DNA from: JBDHWG01 sp046328525
GTDB taxonomy: Bacteria > Chloroflexota > Anaerolineae > Epilineales > JAHCIE01
Assembly: GCA_046328525.1 (NCBI GenBank)
Contig: JAXLWK010000012.1
Coordinates: 121,898 to 185,897 of the forward strand
DNA length: 64,000 bases
Reading direction: 5' to 3'
Shown: positions 22,952 to 33,026 of the stretch, one piece after another
Position numbering within the stretch: the stretch's first letter is position 1
Layout: each line of letters begins with the position of its first letter
Position numbers and translations under genes: made by a program
The notes under the pieces: generated by a model
Told to the model about the DNA's origin: nothing
The model's database searches: none
Seen by the model: the letters and a program-made list of their open reading frames with translations, nothing else

Positions 22952-23494
22952 ATGGGGCTTGAAGCAAAGGCTGGTAATCTCGGCATCGTGACGGTCTCGC
23001 TGGAGCAGGCGCTCGGCTGGGCGCGGAGCAAGTCCATGTGGCCGGCCATGTTCGGCCTGGCCTGCTGCGCCATCGAAATGATGCACGCCCAGGGGCCGCG
23101 CGAGGACATGGCGCGCTTTGGCCTGGAGCTGATGCGGGCGTCGCCGCGCCAGTCGGACACCATGATCGTGGCCGGGCGCGTCTCGCGGAAGATGGCCCCG
23201 GTGTTGCGCCAGATTTACGACCAGATGGCGGATCCGAAGTGGGTCATCTCGATGGGCGACTGCGCGTCGTGCACAGGCATCTTCAACAACTACGCTCTCA
23301 TCCAGGGCGTGGACGAAGTCGTGCCGGTGGACGTATATCTCGCCGGCTGCCCGCCGCGCGCCGAGGCGCTGATGGATGCGTTCATGGCGCTCCACGCCAA
23401 GATTCAGCGCGAGAAGCTGACGGGCAAGAAAGAGGCGCCCATCCAGGTCAGCGACGTGATTCGGCCGGAGACCATTCAGATACAGGATAAGTAG
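22952..23494 (+). CDS. nuoB: NADH-quinone oxidoreductase subunit B, second copy
   Basis: This 180-aa NuoB has all N2 ligands: Cys38-Cys39 ('FGLACCAIEM'), Cys104 ('SMGDCASCTGIF') and Cys133 ('LAGCPPRAEAL'). The ATG at 22952 is chosen because AGGAGAGG ends 5 bp before it; the in-frame GTG at 22946 lies inside that SD. It is shorter than the first copy and of the canonical size. Its neighbours nuoA, nuoCD2, nuoE, nuoF and nuoG give the normal complex I order, so this copy is the likelier partner of the NADH module. Confidence 0.95.
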   Translation: MGLEAKAGNLGIVTVSLEQALGWARSKSMWPAMFGLACCAIEMMHAQGPREDMARFGLELMRASPRQSDTMIVAGRVSRKMAPVLRQIYDQMADPKWVISMGDCASCTGIFNNYALIQGVDEVVPVDVYLAGCPPRAEALMDAFMALHAKIQREKLTGKKEAPIQVSDVIRPETIQIQDK

Positions 23495-23541
23495 CCGTCG
23501 TAACTCGTCGGCGTGAGGTAACGTAAGGGTTGGAGGATTCT

Positions 23542-25440
<1,899 letters not shown>

Positions 25441-25449
25441 AGGTGACTT

Positions 25450-26082
25450 ATGCTGACTGAACAATCCAAACAGACCCTGGCCGAGCTTCTCACCCATTAC
25501 CCACCTGACCGCAAGGCCTCGGCGGTGCTCTTCGCCCTGTACCTGGCGCAGCGCGACTATGGCTACGTTACCCTGAACGCGGCGCGCGAGGTCGCGGGGC
25601 TGCTCGACATGGACCCGACCGAGGTGATGGGCGTCGCCGGCTTCTACAGCCTGCTGCACACCGAGCCGGTTGGGAAGTACGTCATTGACTACTGCAACGA
25701 CCTGCCTTGCGCCCTGCGCGGCTCCGGCGCGATGCTGAAGAAGCTCGAGGCGAAGCTGGGCATCCAGCCGGGCGAGACGACGCCGGACGGCCTGTTCACG
25801 CTGAACGACGTCATGTGCATCGGCGCGTGCCACCGCGCTCCCTGCATGCAGGTCAACCTCGAGTTCCAGGAGTTCCTGACCGAGGAGAAGCTCGATCAGA
25901 TTCTGGCGGCGTTGCGCGCGGGCGAGGCGCCGGGCTTCAACATGGCGACCGAGCCGGTCGTCGAGCCGTGGGCGCCGGTCGGGTGGACGGAAGAGAGCGC
26001 GTCCCTCCTGGCGGAGGTCGCCGAGGTCAGCGTCGCCACAGACGGGGCCGACGAGACGCCGCCGACACCGGGTGTTGGATGA
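25450..26082 (+). CDS. nuoE: NADH-quinone oxidoreductase subunit E
   Basis: This 210-aa thioredoxin-fold subunit carries [2Fe-2S] cluster N1a. Ligands are visible as C-x4-C in 'DYCNDLPCALRG' and C-x3-C in 'MCIGACHRAPCM'. The N-terminal helical part ('LLTHYPPDRKASAVLFALYL') and 'VMGVAGFYSLLHTEPVGKY' are standard. The C-terminal 35 residues are an acidic/Pro-rich tail. The stop codon overlaps a possible nuoF ATG (ATGA at 26079-26082), so translation of nuoE and nuoF is coupled. It is the only nuoE in the window. Confidence 0.96.
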   Translation: MLTEQSKQTLAELLTHYPPDRKASAVLFALYLAQRDYGYVTLNAAREVAGLLDMDPTEVMGVAGFYSLLHTEPVGKYVIDYCNDLPCALRGSGAMLKKLEAKLGIQPGETTPDGLFTLNDVMCIGACHRAPCMQVNLEFQEFLTEEKLDQILAALRAGEAPGFNMATEPVVEPWAPVGWTEESASLLAEVAEVSVATDGADETPPTPGVG

Positions 26083-26090
26083 GGATGACC

Positions 26091-27416
26091 ATGAACGAAT
26101 ACAAATACATTCTTCTGCGCGAGCGCGACATTCCCGGGCTGGACAAGATTGACGTCTATACCGACAATGGCGGCTACAAAGTGTGGCAGGATACCGTCGC
26201 CAACGCGACGCCGCCGCAACAGATTCTCGACACGGTGAAAGCTTCGGGGCTGCGCGGGCGCGGCGGCGCGGGCTTCCCGACGGGTGTCAAGTGGGGCTTC
26301 CTGCCCAAGGGCGTCTACCCGCGCTACATGGTCGTCAACGCCGACGAGAGCGAGCCGGGTACGTTCAAGGACCGCGAGCTGATGGAGGGCAACCCCCACC
26401 AGTTCCTGGAAGGCGTCGCCCTCGGCAGCTATGCCATCGAGTGCAACGTCGCGTACATCTATATTCGCGGCGAGTACCTCAGCACCGCCCGCATCCTCCA
26501 GCGTGCGATTGACGAGGCGAAGGCCAAAGGGTTCCTGGGCCAGAACCTTTTCGGGACGAAGTATAGCCTGGAGATGTATGTTCACCTCGGCGCGGGCGCG
26601 TACATCTGCGGTGAGGAGACGGCCCTGCTGAACTCGCTTGAGGGCTTGCTCGGCCAGCCGCGCCTCAAGCCGCCGTTCCCCGCCGCCGTCGGCCTCTACG
26701 GTAAGCCGACGATCATCAACAACGTCGAGACGCTCGCCAACGTGCCGCCCATCATCGAGCACGGTGCGGACTGGTACAAGAGCATCGGGACGGAGAAAAG
26801 CCCAGGGCCGAAGCTGTTCTGCCTGAGCGGGAATATCAAGCGCCCTGGCAACTATGAGCTGCCCCTCGGCACGCCGTTCCGCGTCCTCATCGAGGAGCTA
26901 GGCGGGGGCACGCTCGACGGGACGCCGGTCAAGGCGATCCTGCCGGCCGGCGCGTCCGCGCCCATCCTGCCCGGCTCGGTCCTCGACGTGGCGATGGATT
27001 ACGAGTCTGTCGCCGCAGCCGGCTCCCAGCTCGGCTCGGCGTCCATGATTATCATGGGCCAGAACGACAGCATCCCCTGGGCGGCGTACAAGATGGTGAG
27101 CTTCTTCAAGCACGAGTCGTGCGGCAAATGCACGCCGTGCCGCGAGGGAACGTACTGGGTGAAGGGCGTGCTGGACCGCATCGTGCACGGCCAGGGAATG
27201 CCCGACGACGTGGGCCTCGTCGAGACGATTGCGAATCAGATGGCGGGCAAGTGCTTCTGCCCGCTCGGCGAGTTCTCGACCAGCCCCATGCTGTTTACGA
27301 TCAAGCACTTCCGCGAGGAGTTCGAGGCCGAGGTCAAGGGGCGCGGCATTGCCCGCAACTGGCGCTCGGCAGTGCCGCAGCGCCTCGAATCGATCTTGCT
27401 TGAGAAGGAATCGTGA
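26091..27416 (+). CDS. nuoF: NADH-quinone oxidoreductase subunit F
   Basis: This 441-aa NADH-binding subunit carries FMN and cluster N3. 'GLRGRGGAGFPTGVKWGF' is the NADH/FMN glycine loop, 'NADESEPGTFKDRELM' the FMN site and 'GAGAYICGEETALLNSLEG' the family signature. The N3 ligands are in 'ESCGKCTPCREG' and 'GKCFCPLGEF'. Three in-frame ATGs lie close together (26079, 26085, 26091); the last has GAGG at an ideal distance, while the first overlaps the nuoE stop. It oxidises NADH and passes electrons to NuoG. Confidence 0.95.
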   Translation: MNEYKYILLRERDIPGLDKIDVYTDNGGYKVWQDTVANATPPQQILDTVKASGLRGRGGAGFPTGVKWGFLPKGVYPRYMVVNADESEPGTFKDRELMEGNPHQFLEGVALGSYAIECNVAYIYIRGEYLSTARILQRAIDEAKAKGFLGQNLFGTKYSLEMYVHLGAGAYICGEETALLNSLEGLLGQPRLKPPFPAAVGLYGKPTIINNVETLANVPPIIEHGADWYKSIGTEKSPGPKLFCLSGNIKRPGNYELPLGTPFRVLIEELGGGTLDGTPVKAILPAGASAPILPGSVLDVAMDYESVAAAGSQLGSASMIIMGQNDSIPWAAYKMVSFFKHESCGKCTPCREGTYWVKGVLDRIVHGQGMPDDVGLVETIANQMAGKCFCPLGEFSTSPMLFTIKHFREEFEAEVKGRGIARNWRSAVPQRLESILLEKES

Positions 27417-27464
27417 TTCCGCCCCTGGGGTACACACCGCTGGCGCGGCTTCGGAAGGATTCTT

Positions 27465-30221
27465 ATGGCGAACTATGTGACCGTCACGATTGACGGACAA
27501 GAGATAAAGGTGCCGGCGGGGACGCTGATTGTCGAGGCCGCCCGGCTGATCGGCAACGAGATTCCCGTCTTCTGCTACCACCCGCGCCTGGAGCCGGTCG
27601 GCATGTGCCGCATGTGCCTGGTCGAGGTCGGCACGCCGAGGATGGACCCCGCGACGCGCCAGCCGGTCCTCGACGACAACGGCAAGCCTGTCATTGCGAT
27701 GATGCCGAAGCCCCAGACGGCGTGTACCATGCCGGTCTCGCCGGGCATGGTGGTCAAGACGACGACGCCGGCCGTGGCCGACGCGCGCCGCAGCGTGCTT
27801 GAGTTCCTGCTGACCAGCCACCCCCTCGACTGCCCCATCTGTGACAAGGGCGGCGAGTGTCCGTTGCAGGAGCTGACCTTCCGCTATGGCCCCGGCGTGT
27901 CGCGCATGCCCCTGGACGCGAAGTTTACGTTCTTTAAGCCGATCCCCCTGGGCGACCTCATCATGCTCGACCGCGAGCGCTGCGTTCAGTGCGCCCGCTG
28001 CATCCGCTTCCAGGACGAGATCGCCGACGACCACGTGCTGGAGTTCAAGAATCGCGGCCGCGGCATGGAGATCATCACCGTCTCGACGCCGCCCTTCGAC
28101 TCGAAGTGGTCCGGCAACACTACGGACATCTGCCCGGTCGGCGCGCTGACCAGCCGCGACTTCCGCTTTGGCGGGCGGCCGTGGGAGCTGAATAACACGC
28201 CCAGCATTTGCCCGCACTGCTCCGTCGGCTGCAACATCGTCATCGCCGAGCGCTACGACGACATCAAGCGCGTCATGCCCCTGGAGAACAACGACGTCAA
28301 CGACATCTGGATCTGCGACAAGGGCCGCTTCGGCCACCACTTCGTCAACGCCAGGGAGCGCCTGACGCAGCCCCTCGTGCGGCGCGGCGACGCGCTCCAG
28401 CCGGCGACGTGGGACGAGGCGCTGTCGGTCGTCGCCGAGCGCCTGAGCACGATCCGCGCGACCAACGGCCCCGACGCCATCGGCGGCCTGGCCGGCGACC
28501 GCGTACCGAACGAGGACCTCTACCTGTTCCAGAAGCTCATGCGCGGCGTCATCGGCACGAACAACGTGGACCACCCGACGCGCCTGGCCTTCGCGCCCAA
28601 CGCCGCCGACCTGGTCGCCCAGGTAGGCACGGGCAGCGGCAGCAACCTGGAGCTGATGGGCAAGGGCGACGCCATCCTGGTGATTGGCGCCGACCCCGAC
28701 GAAGAGCAGCCGGTGCTGTGGCTGCGCATCAAGCAGACGGCGCACAAGCGCGGTGCTTCGCTTATCGTCGCCAATGCCCGCCCGACCAAGCTCGACCGCT
28801 ATACCCGCCAGGCGCTGCGCTACCGTCTCGGCGTCGCCGACCACGTCGCCCTCGGCCTGGTCGCCGCCCTTCTGGAGCGCGGCGAGCTGGACGCGGCCGT
28901 GGCCGACGACCTGCGCCAGGCGGCGGGCGACTACGCCCTCGCTACGGCGGTGGACATGACGGGCATTGCCGCCGATACGTTCAAGGCGGCCGTCGAGACC
29001 CTCGCCAAGGCTCCCGACGCCGTCATCTTCTTCGGTTCCGAACTGAGCGCGGCGGGTGTGCAGGCGCTGGCGAATCTCGCCATCCTGACCCAGCACGTGG
29101 GCCGCCCCAACAACGGTCTTGTCGCGCTGCTGCCGCACAACAACTCCCAGGGTGCGCTGGACATGGGTGTGCAGCCCGCGCGGCTGCCCGGCTACGTGCC
29201 TGTGGACGGCGACACCTCGGCGTTTGCGTCAGTGTGGGACGCGCCGATCCCGACGCAGCCCGGCCTGCACGCCGGCCAGATGCTCCAGCCGCAGGCCGTG
29301 CGGGCGCTGTACGTCATGGCGGCGGACCCGCTCTCCGAGAACCCGGAGTCGGCGGCTGCGCTGGCGGACCTGGAGTTCCTGGTGGTACAGGAGCTGTTCC
29401 TGACCGAGACGGCGGCGCGGGCGCATGTTGTGCTGCCGGCGGCGAGCTGGGCGGAGCGCGACGGCACGTTCACGACGACCGATCGCCGCGTCCAGAAGTT
29501 CGCCCCCGCCATCCGCAAGCTGGGACAGACGCGCCTGGATTGGGAGATTATCGCCGAGATCGCGCAGCGGGTGCGGGCGACCGACGACCGCCACGAGCGG
29601 GGCGACGGCCGCCGCTCCATGGCGCGCGACTGGACGTATGTCACGGCGGATCAGATCAAGGCCGAGATCGCGGAGCTGTCGCCGATGCACGCCGGCGCCG
29701 AGGCGGCGGACGAGGGAATGGCGACCCTGCGTGGCCGGCCGCCCTTCGAAGGCTTCGTCCAGACCGGCACATCGTTCAAGTTCCAGGCGGAGAACGACTA
29801 CCAGTGGCCCACGGCCGCCGACGGCGGCAACGCCCCGTCGCCGCACTGGATCGCCTCGGACAGTCAACCGATTGAGGCGCCGGCGGGCCAGCTGCTGCTC
29901 GCCCCCGTGCGCCTGCTGTTCGACCACGGCACGCTGATCGGCAAGTCGCCGCTGTTGGCGCGGCGCACGCCCGGCCCCTTTGTGGCGGTCAACCCGGCCG
30001 ACGCCGTGCGCCTGGGTATCCCCATGGACGCGGCGGTCGAGGTCGCCACGACGGCGGGCAAGGGCGAGTTCACGGCGCGCATTACGGCGATGGCTCCCGA
30101 AGGGATGCTGCTGGTGGCGGAAGACATGGGCGCGCCCGTGCGCGGGACGCTGCTCGCTCCCGACGGCCGGCCGGAGCCGGCGAGGCTCCAGGTCGTGCGC
30201 GAGTTGGTGGCGGGAGACTAG
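27465..30221 (+). CDS. nuoG: NADH-quinone oxidoreductase subunit G
   Basis: This 918-aa subunit has an N-terminal [2Fe-2S] domain ('VFCYHPRLEPVGMCRMCLVE'), the N4/N5 cysteine sets ('HPLDCPICDKGGECPLQELT', 'RCVQCARCIRFQDEI'), and a further C-x2-C-x3-C in 'SICPHCSVGCNIVI' that could bind the N7-type cluster found in some bacteria. The last 650 residues form a molybdopterin oxidoreductase-like domain without an obvious catalytic role, ending in a molydopterin dinucleotide-binding barrel ('LLFDHGTLIGKSPLLARR'). It passes electrons from NuoF to NuoI. A small 48-bp gap separates it from nuoF, with an AAGGA SD. Confidence 0.95.
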   Translation: MANYVTVTIDGQEIKVPAGTLIVEAARLIGNEIPVFCYHPRLEPVGMCRMCLVEVGTPRMDPATRQPVLDDNGKPVIAMMPKPQTACTMPVSPGMVVKTTTPAVADARRSVLEFLLTSHPLDCPICDKGGECPLQELTFRYGPGVSRMPLDAKFTFFKPIPLGDLIMLDRERCVQCARCIRFQDEIADDHVLEFKNRGRGMEIITVSTPPFDSKWSGNTTDICPVGALTSRDFRFGGRPWELNNTPSICPHCSVGCNIVIAERYDDIKRVMPLENNDVNDIWICDKGRFGHHFVNARERLTQPLVRRGDALQPATWDEALSVVAERLSTIRATNGPDAIGGLAGDRVPNEDLYLFQKLMRGVIGTNNVDHPTRLAFAPNAADLVAQVGTGSGSNLELMGKGDAILVIGADPDEEQPVLWLRIKQTAHKRGASLIVANARPTKLDRYTRQALRYRLGVADHVALGLVAALLERGELDAAVADDLRQAAGDYALATAVDMTGIAADTFKAAVETLAKAPDAVIFFGSELSAAGVQALANLAILTQHVGRPNNGLVALLPHNNSQGALDMGVQPARLPGYVPVDGDTSAFASVWDAPIPTQPGLHAGQMLQPQAVRALYVMAADPLSENPESAAALADLEFLVVQELFLTETAARAHVVLPAASWAERDGTFTTTDRRVQKFAPAIRKLGQTRLDWEIIAEIAQRVRATDDRHERGDGRRSMARDWTYVTADQIKAEIAELSPMHAGAEAADEGMATLRGRPPFEGFVQTGTSFKFQAENDYQWPTAADGGNAPSPHWIASDSQPIEAPAGQLLLAPVRLLFDHGTLIGKSPLLARRTPGPFVAVNPADAVRLGIPMDAAVEVATTAGKGEFTARITAMAPEGMLLVAEDMGAPVRGTLLAPDGRPEPARLQVVRELVAGD

Positions 30222-30275
30222 GGATACAGGCGGCAGGCTGCATTGCCCTACGCGGCGGCCTGCTCGGAGGCGGAT

Positions 30276-31421
30276 ATGCTTGGACTGGTAATCGAATGGC
30301 TCATCAAGGGCCTGTTCATTCTGTTCGTGCTTCTCACGGCTTTCGCGTATGAGACGTGGCTGGAGCGCAAGATCGTGTCGCGGATGCAGTTCCGCATTGG
30401 GCCAAACCGCGCCGGCCCCTTCGGGCTGCTCCTTCCCCTCGCCGACGGTATCAAGCTCATCTTCAAGGAAGAGCTTGTGCCGGCGCTGGCCGACAAGTGG
30501 GTCTTCACCATCGCGCCCATCATGTCCATGGTCGTCGCGTTGCTGGTGTTCGCCGTCATCCCGATTGGGCCGACGGTGAACATCTTCGGGCGGCTGGTGC
30601 CGCTGCACCTGGCCGACCTGCCGGTGGGCCTCATGTACATGCTGGCGGTCTCGTCGCTCGGCGTCTACGGCATTGTCCTGGGCGGGTGGGCGTCCAATAA
30701 CAAGTACTCCCTCATCGGCGGCTTGCGCTCGTCGGCGCAGCTTATCTCGTATGAGCTGGCGCTGGGCCTGTCGCTCATCGGCGTGGTGATGCTCACCGGC
30801 ACGCTGAGCCTGGTGCAGACCGTGGATTACCAGGCGGGGAGCTTCTTGAACTGGACGGTGTTCTTGCAGCCGCTCGGCTTCATTCTGTACGCGCTCACGG
30901 CCCTGGCGGAGACGAACCGCGCGCCGTTCGACCTGCCGGAAGCGGAGCAGGAGCTTACCGCCGGCTACCACACCGAGTACAGCGGCATGAAATTCGCGCT
31001 GTTCTTCATGGCTGAGTACATCAACATGATCAACGTCAGCGCGATCGCGGCGACGATGTTCCTCGGGGGGTGGCGGCCGCCGTTCGCGTTCATCCCGGAG
31101 TGGACCGGGCCGCTGTGGCTGTTCCTGAAGGTCATCATTCTCATCTTCATCTTCATCTGGCTGCGCGCGACTCTGCCGCGCCTGCGCTACGATCAGCTCA
31201 TGGCGTTCGGCTGGAAGGTGCTGCTGCCCGTGGCGATTGCCAACGTGATCGTGACGGCGCTGGCGATGGCGCTGAGCAGCGTGTTCGCGCCCAACCTGTA
31301 CATCATCGTGGGCGTGAGCAGCGTTGTCCTTATCGCCGCGCTGGTCTGGCTGCGTCGCGGCTGGCTGTCCGTGCTGCTGACACGCCGCCGCACGGCGGCC
31401 GCGTCTCGCGCCGCCGGATGA
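30276..31421 (+). CDS. nuoH: NADH-quinone oxidoreductase subunit H
   Basis: This 381-aa, eight-helix subunit lines the quinone chamber at the junction of the two arms. The start at 30276 follows CGGAGG; the frame open to 30243 has no SD. Family motifs are 'YETWLERKIVSRMQFRIGPN' with 'RAGPFGLLLPLADGIKLIFK', 'AETNRAPFDLPEAEQELTAG' and 'YHTEYSGMKFALFFMAEYIN'. The acidic residues of the quinone channel are retained. After the stop there is a 150-bp gap with a two-hairpin repeat, unusual within a tightly packed operon, before nuoI copy 2. Confidence 0.96.
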   Translation: MLGLVIEWLIKGLFILFVLLTAFAYETWLERKIVSRMQFRIGPNRAGPFGLLLPLADGIKLIFKEELVPALADKWVFTIAPIMSMVVALLVFAVIPIGPTVNIFGRLVPLHLADLPVGLMYMLAVSSLGVYGIVLGGWASNNKYSLIGGLRSSAQLISYELALGLSLIGVVMLTGTLSLVQTVDYQAGSFLNWTVFLQPLGFILYALTALAETNRAPFDLPEAEQELTAGYHTEYSGMKFALFFMAEYINMINVSAIAATMFLGGWRPPFAFIPEWTGPLWLFLKVIILIFIFIWLRATLPRLRYDQLMAFGWKVLLPVAIANVIVTALAMALSSVFAPNLYIIVGVSSVVLIAALVWLRRGWLSVLLTRRRTAAASRAAG

Positions 31422-31482
31422 GACCAGTGTGTTAGCGACTTGTGGGCCTGCGTACTTATTGCCGCGTCCTGCCCACGGTGAA

Positions 31483-31550
31483 GTAGAGACGCGGTATACC
31501 GCGTCTCTACCACCGTTCGTTGAAGGCGCTGGAGATGGCTCTCCGGCGTC
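31483..31550. repeat. Composite two-hairpin repeat inside the nuo locus
   Basis: A perfect 28-bp palindrome (arms GTAGAGACGCG/CGCGTCTCTAC, 31483-31510) is followed after 14 bp by GGCGCTGGAGATGGCTCTCC (31525-31544), itself a hairpin with GGCGTC. The same pair, in the opposite orientation, is at 61056-61120. Confidence 0.88.
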
Positions 31551-31571
31551 AGCAGAAGCGAGGAACCCGAC

Positions 31572-32150
31572 ATGCTGTTAGTGTTTGAGTTCGCCAAGGG
31601 CCTGGGCATCACCCTGCGCAACTTTTTCAAACCCCCGGTGACGGTCCAGTACCCGGAGGAGCGTCGGCCGGTCGCGCGGCGCTTTCGCGGCCGCCATGAG
31701 CTGCGGCGCTACGAGAACGGCCTGGAGCGCTGTATCGGCTGCTCGCTGTGCGCCGCCGCTTGCCCTGCCGACGCCATCCTGGTCATCGCCGGGGAGAACA
31801 CGGACGACGAGCGGTACTCGCCGGGTGAGCGCTACGCGGCGGTGTACGAGATCAACATGATCCGCTGCATCTTCTGCGGCTACTGCGAGGAAGCCTGCCC
31901 GACCAACGCCATCGTCCTCGGCCCGGCCTTCGACCTGGCCTCGTACACGCGCGACCAGATGATCTACACCAAGGAGCATCTCCTGGTTCCGACTCCGCCT
32001 GGCACGCCGGTGACGCCACAAAAGACCGAGCCGGGCGAGTTCGAACGATCCATTATTCCAGGCACGCTCTCCAGCGACCCGCGCACCGGCGTTGACATGG
32101 CGCCGGGACGACCCGATGTCGAGCGCGAGAAGCGGGCGCGCAAGGCCTGA
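31572..32150 (+). CDS. nuoI: NADH-quinone oxidoreductase subunit I, second copy
   Basis: This 192-aa 8Fe ferredoxin subunit has 'CIGCSLCAAACPADAI' and 'CIFCGYCEEACPTNAI' for clusters N6a and N6b, and a normal amphipathic start ('GLGITLRNFFKPPVTVQYPE'). It lacks the repetitive tail of copy 1 and is the canonical length. Copy 1 instead has a longer N-terminal stretch and a different spacing between motifs. Position between nuoH and nuoJ is the standard one. Confidence 0.96.
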   Translation: MLLVFEFAKGLGITLRNFFKPPVTVQYPEERRPVARRFRGRHELRRYENGLERCIGCSLCAAACPADAILVIAGENTDDERYSPGERYAAVYEINMIRCIFCGYCEEACPTNAIVLGPAFDLASYTRDQMIYTKEHLLVPTPPGTPVTPQKTEPGEFERSIIPGTLSSDPRTGVDMAPGRPDVEREKRARKA

Positions 32151-32164
32151 GGCGGGAGTTCGTC

Positions 32165-32674
32165 ATGACCCTCATCTTCTTTGTCTTCGTCGCTGCCGTG
32201 GCGCTGGTGGCCGCGTTCATGATGATTACGGCGCGCAACCTCGTCCACGCCGTGCTGTGGATGGTGCTCAACTTTGCGAGCGTGGCCGTGCTGTACATCA
32301 CGCTCAGCGCCCCCTTCGCGTCCATGGTGCAGATCGCCGTGTACGCCGGCGCGATCATGGTGTTGTTCCTGTTCGTCGTCATGCTCCTGGGCGAGCGCCA
32401 GCTCACGTTCCAGGAGCAGCTCGCGGGGCAACGAGTTTGGGCGGCGGTGCTGGCCGTCGTCCTGTTCGCGCTTCTGGGCGTCGCGCTGCTGTTCGGGACC
32501 CCCGTCGGGCCGGCGGCCAATGCGATCTCTGTGGAGCAGATGGGCGCGGAGAACCCGCAGCTCGTCGGCAGCCTGCTGTACACCACCTACCTGGTGCCGT
32601 TCGAGATCACGTCCGTCCTGCTGCTCATCGCCATGATCGGCGCTGTGGTGCTTGCCAAGCGCCGTCTGCTCTAA
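32165..32674 (+). CDS. nuoJ: NADH-quinone oxidoreductase subunit J
   Basis: This 169-aa membrane subunit has five hydrophobic helices. 'ARNLVHAVLWMVLNFASVAV', 'MVQIAVYAGAIMVLFLFVVM' (TM3 with the pi-bulge region) and 'LLGERQ' mark NuoJ. The start follows GGCGGGAGTT 14 bp after nuoI. It contributes to the E-channel coupling path next to NuoH, A and K. Confidence 0.95.
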   Translation: MTLIFFVFVAAVALVAAFMMITARNLVHAVLWMVLNFASVAVLYITLSAPFASMVQIAVYAGAIMVLFLFVVMLLGERQLTFQEQLAGQRVWAAVLAVVLFALLGVALLFGTPVGPAANAISVEQMGAENPQLVGSLLYTTYLVPFEITSVLLLIAMIGAVVLAKRRLL

Positions 32675-32701
32675 CGTTTTTCGTGTGACTGGGGGTCCGT
32701 C

Positions 32702-33022
32702 ATGCCCGATGCCAGTATGCCCGCTCCAATCCAGGCGTATGCCATTCTCAGCGCCCTCCTGTTTTGCATGGGCGCGCTCGGTGTGTTGATTCGCCGAAAC
32801 ATCATCATCGTTTTCATGTCCATCGAGCTGATGCTCAACGCCGCCAACCTGCTCTTCGTAGCATTCGCGCGGTATCAGCAAAACGTGGACGGCCAGGTCC
32901 TGGTGTTCTTTGTCATGACCGTGGCCGCAGCAGAAGTGGCGATTGGGCTTGCGCTCGTCATGGCGCTGTACCGCAGCAAGCGGACGACAGACGTTGATGA
33001 CGTGAGCATGCTCAGGGGCTAA
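32702..33022 (+). CDS. nuoK: NADH-quinone oxidoreductase subunit K
   Basis: This 106-aa subunit has three helices. 'LIRRNIIIVFMSIELMLNAA' carries the conserved membrane Glu of TM2, and 'TVAAAEVAIGLALVMALYRS' holds the second Glu. The start at 32702 has GGGGG upstream; a second in-frame Met five codons on is possible. It stands 4 bp before nuoL. Confidence 0.96.
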   Translation: MPDASMPAPIQAYAILSALLFCMGALGVLIRRNIIIVFMSIELMLNAANLLFVAFARYQQNVDGQVLVFFVMTVAAAEVAIGLALVMALYRSKRTTDVDDVSMLRG

Positions 33023-33026
33023 ACCT

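Noticed and set aside
26898..29138. A 746-codon antisense frame opposite nuoF/nuoG
   Set aside because: It is a codon-bias shadow; it spans two genes and an intergenic SD site of the plus strand.
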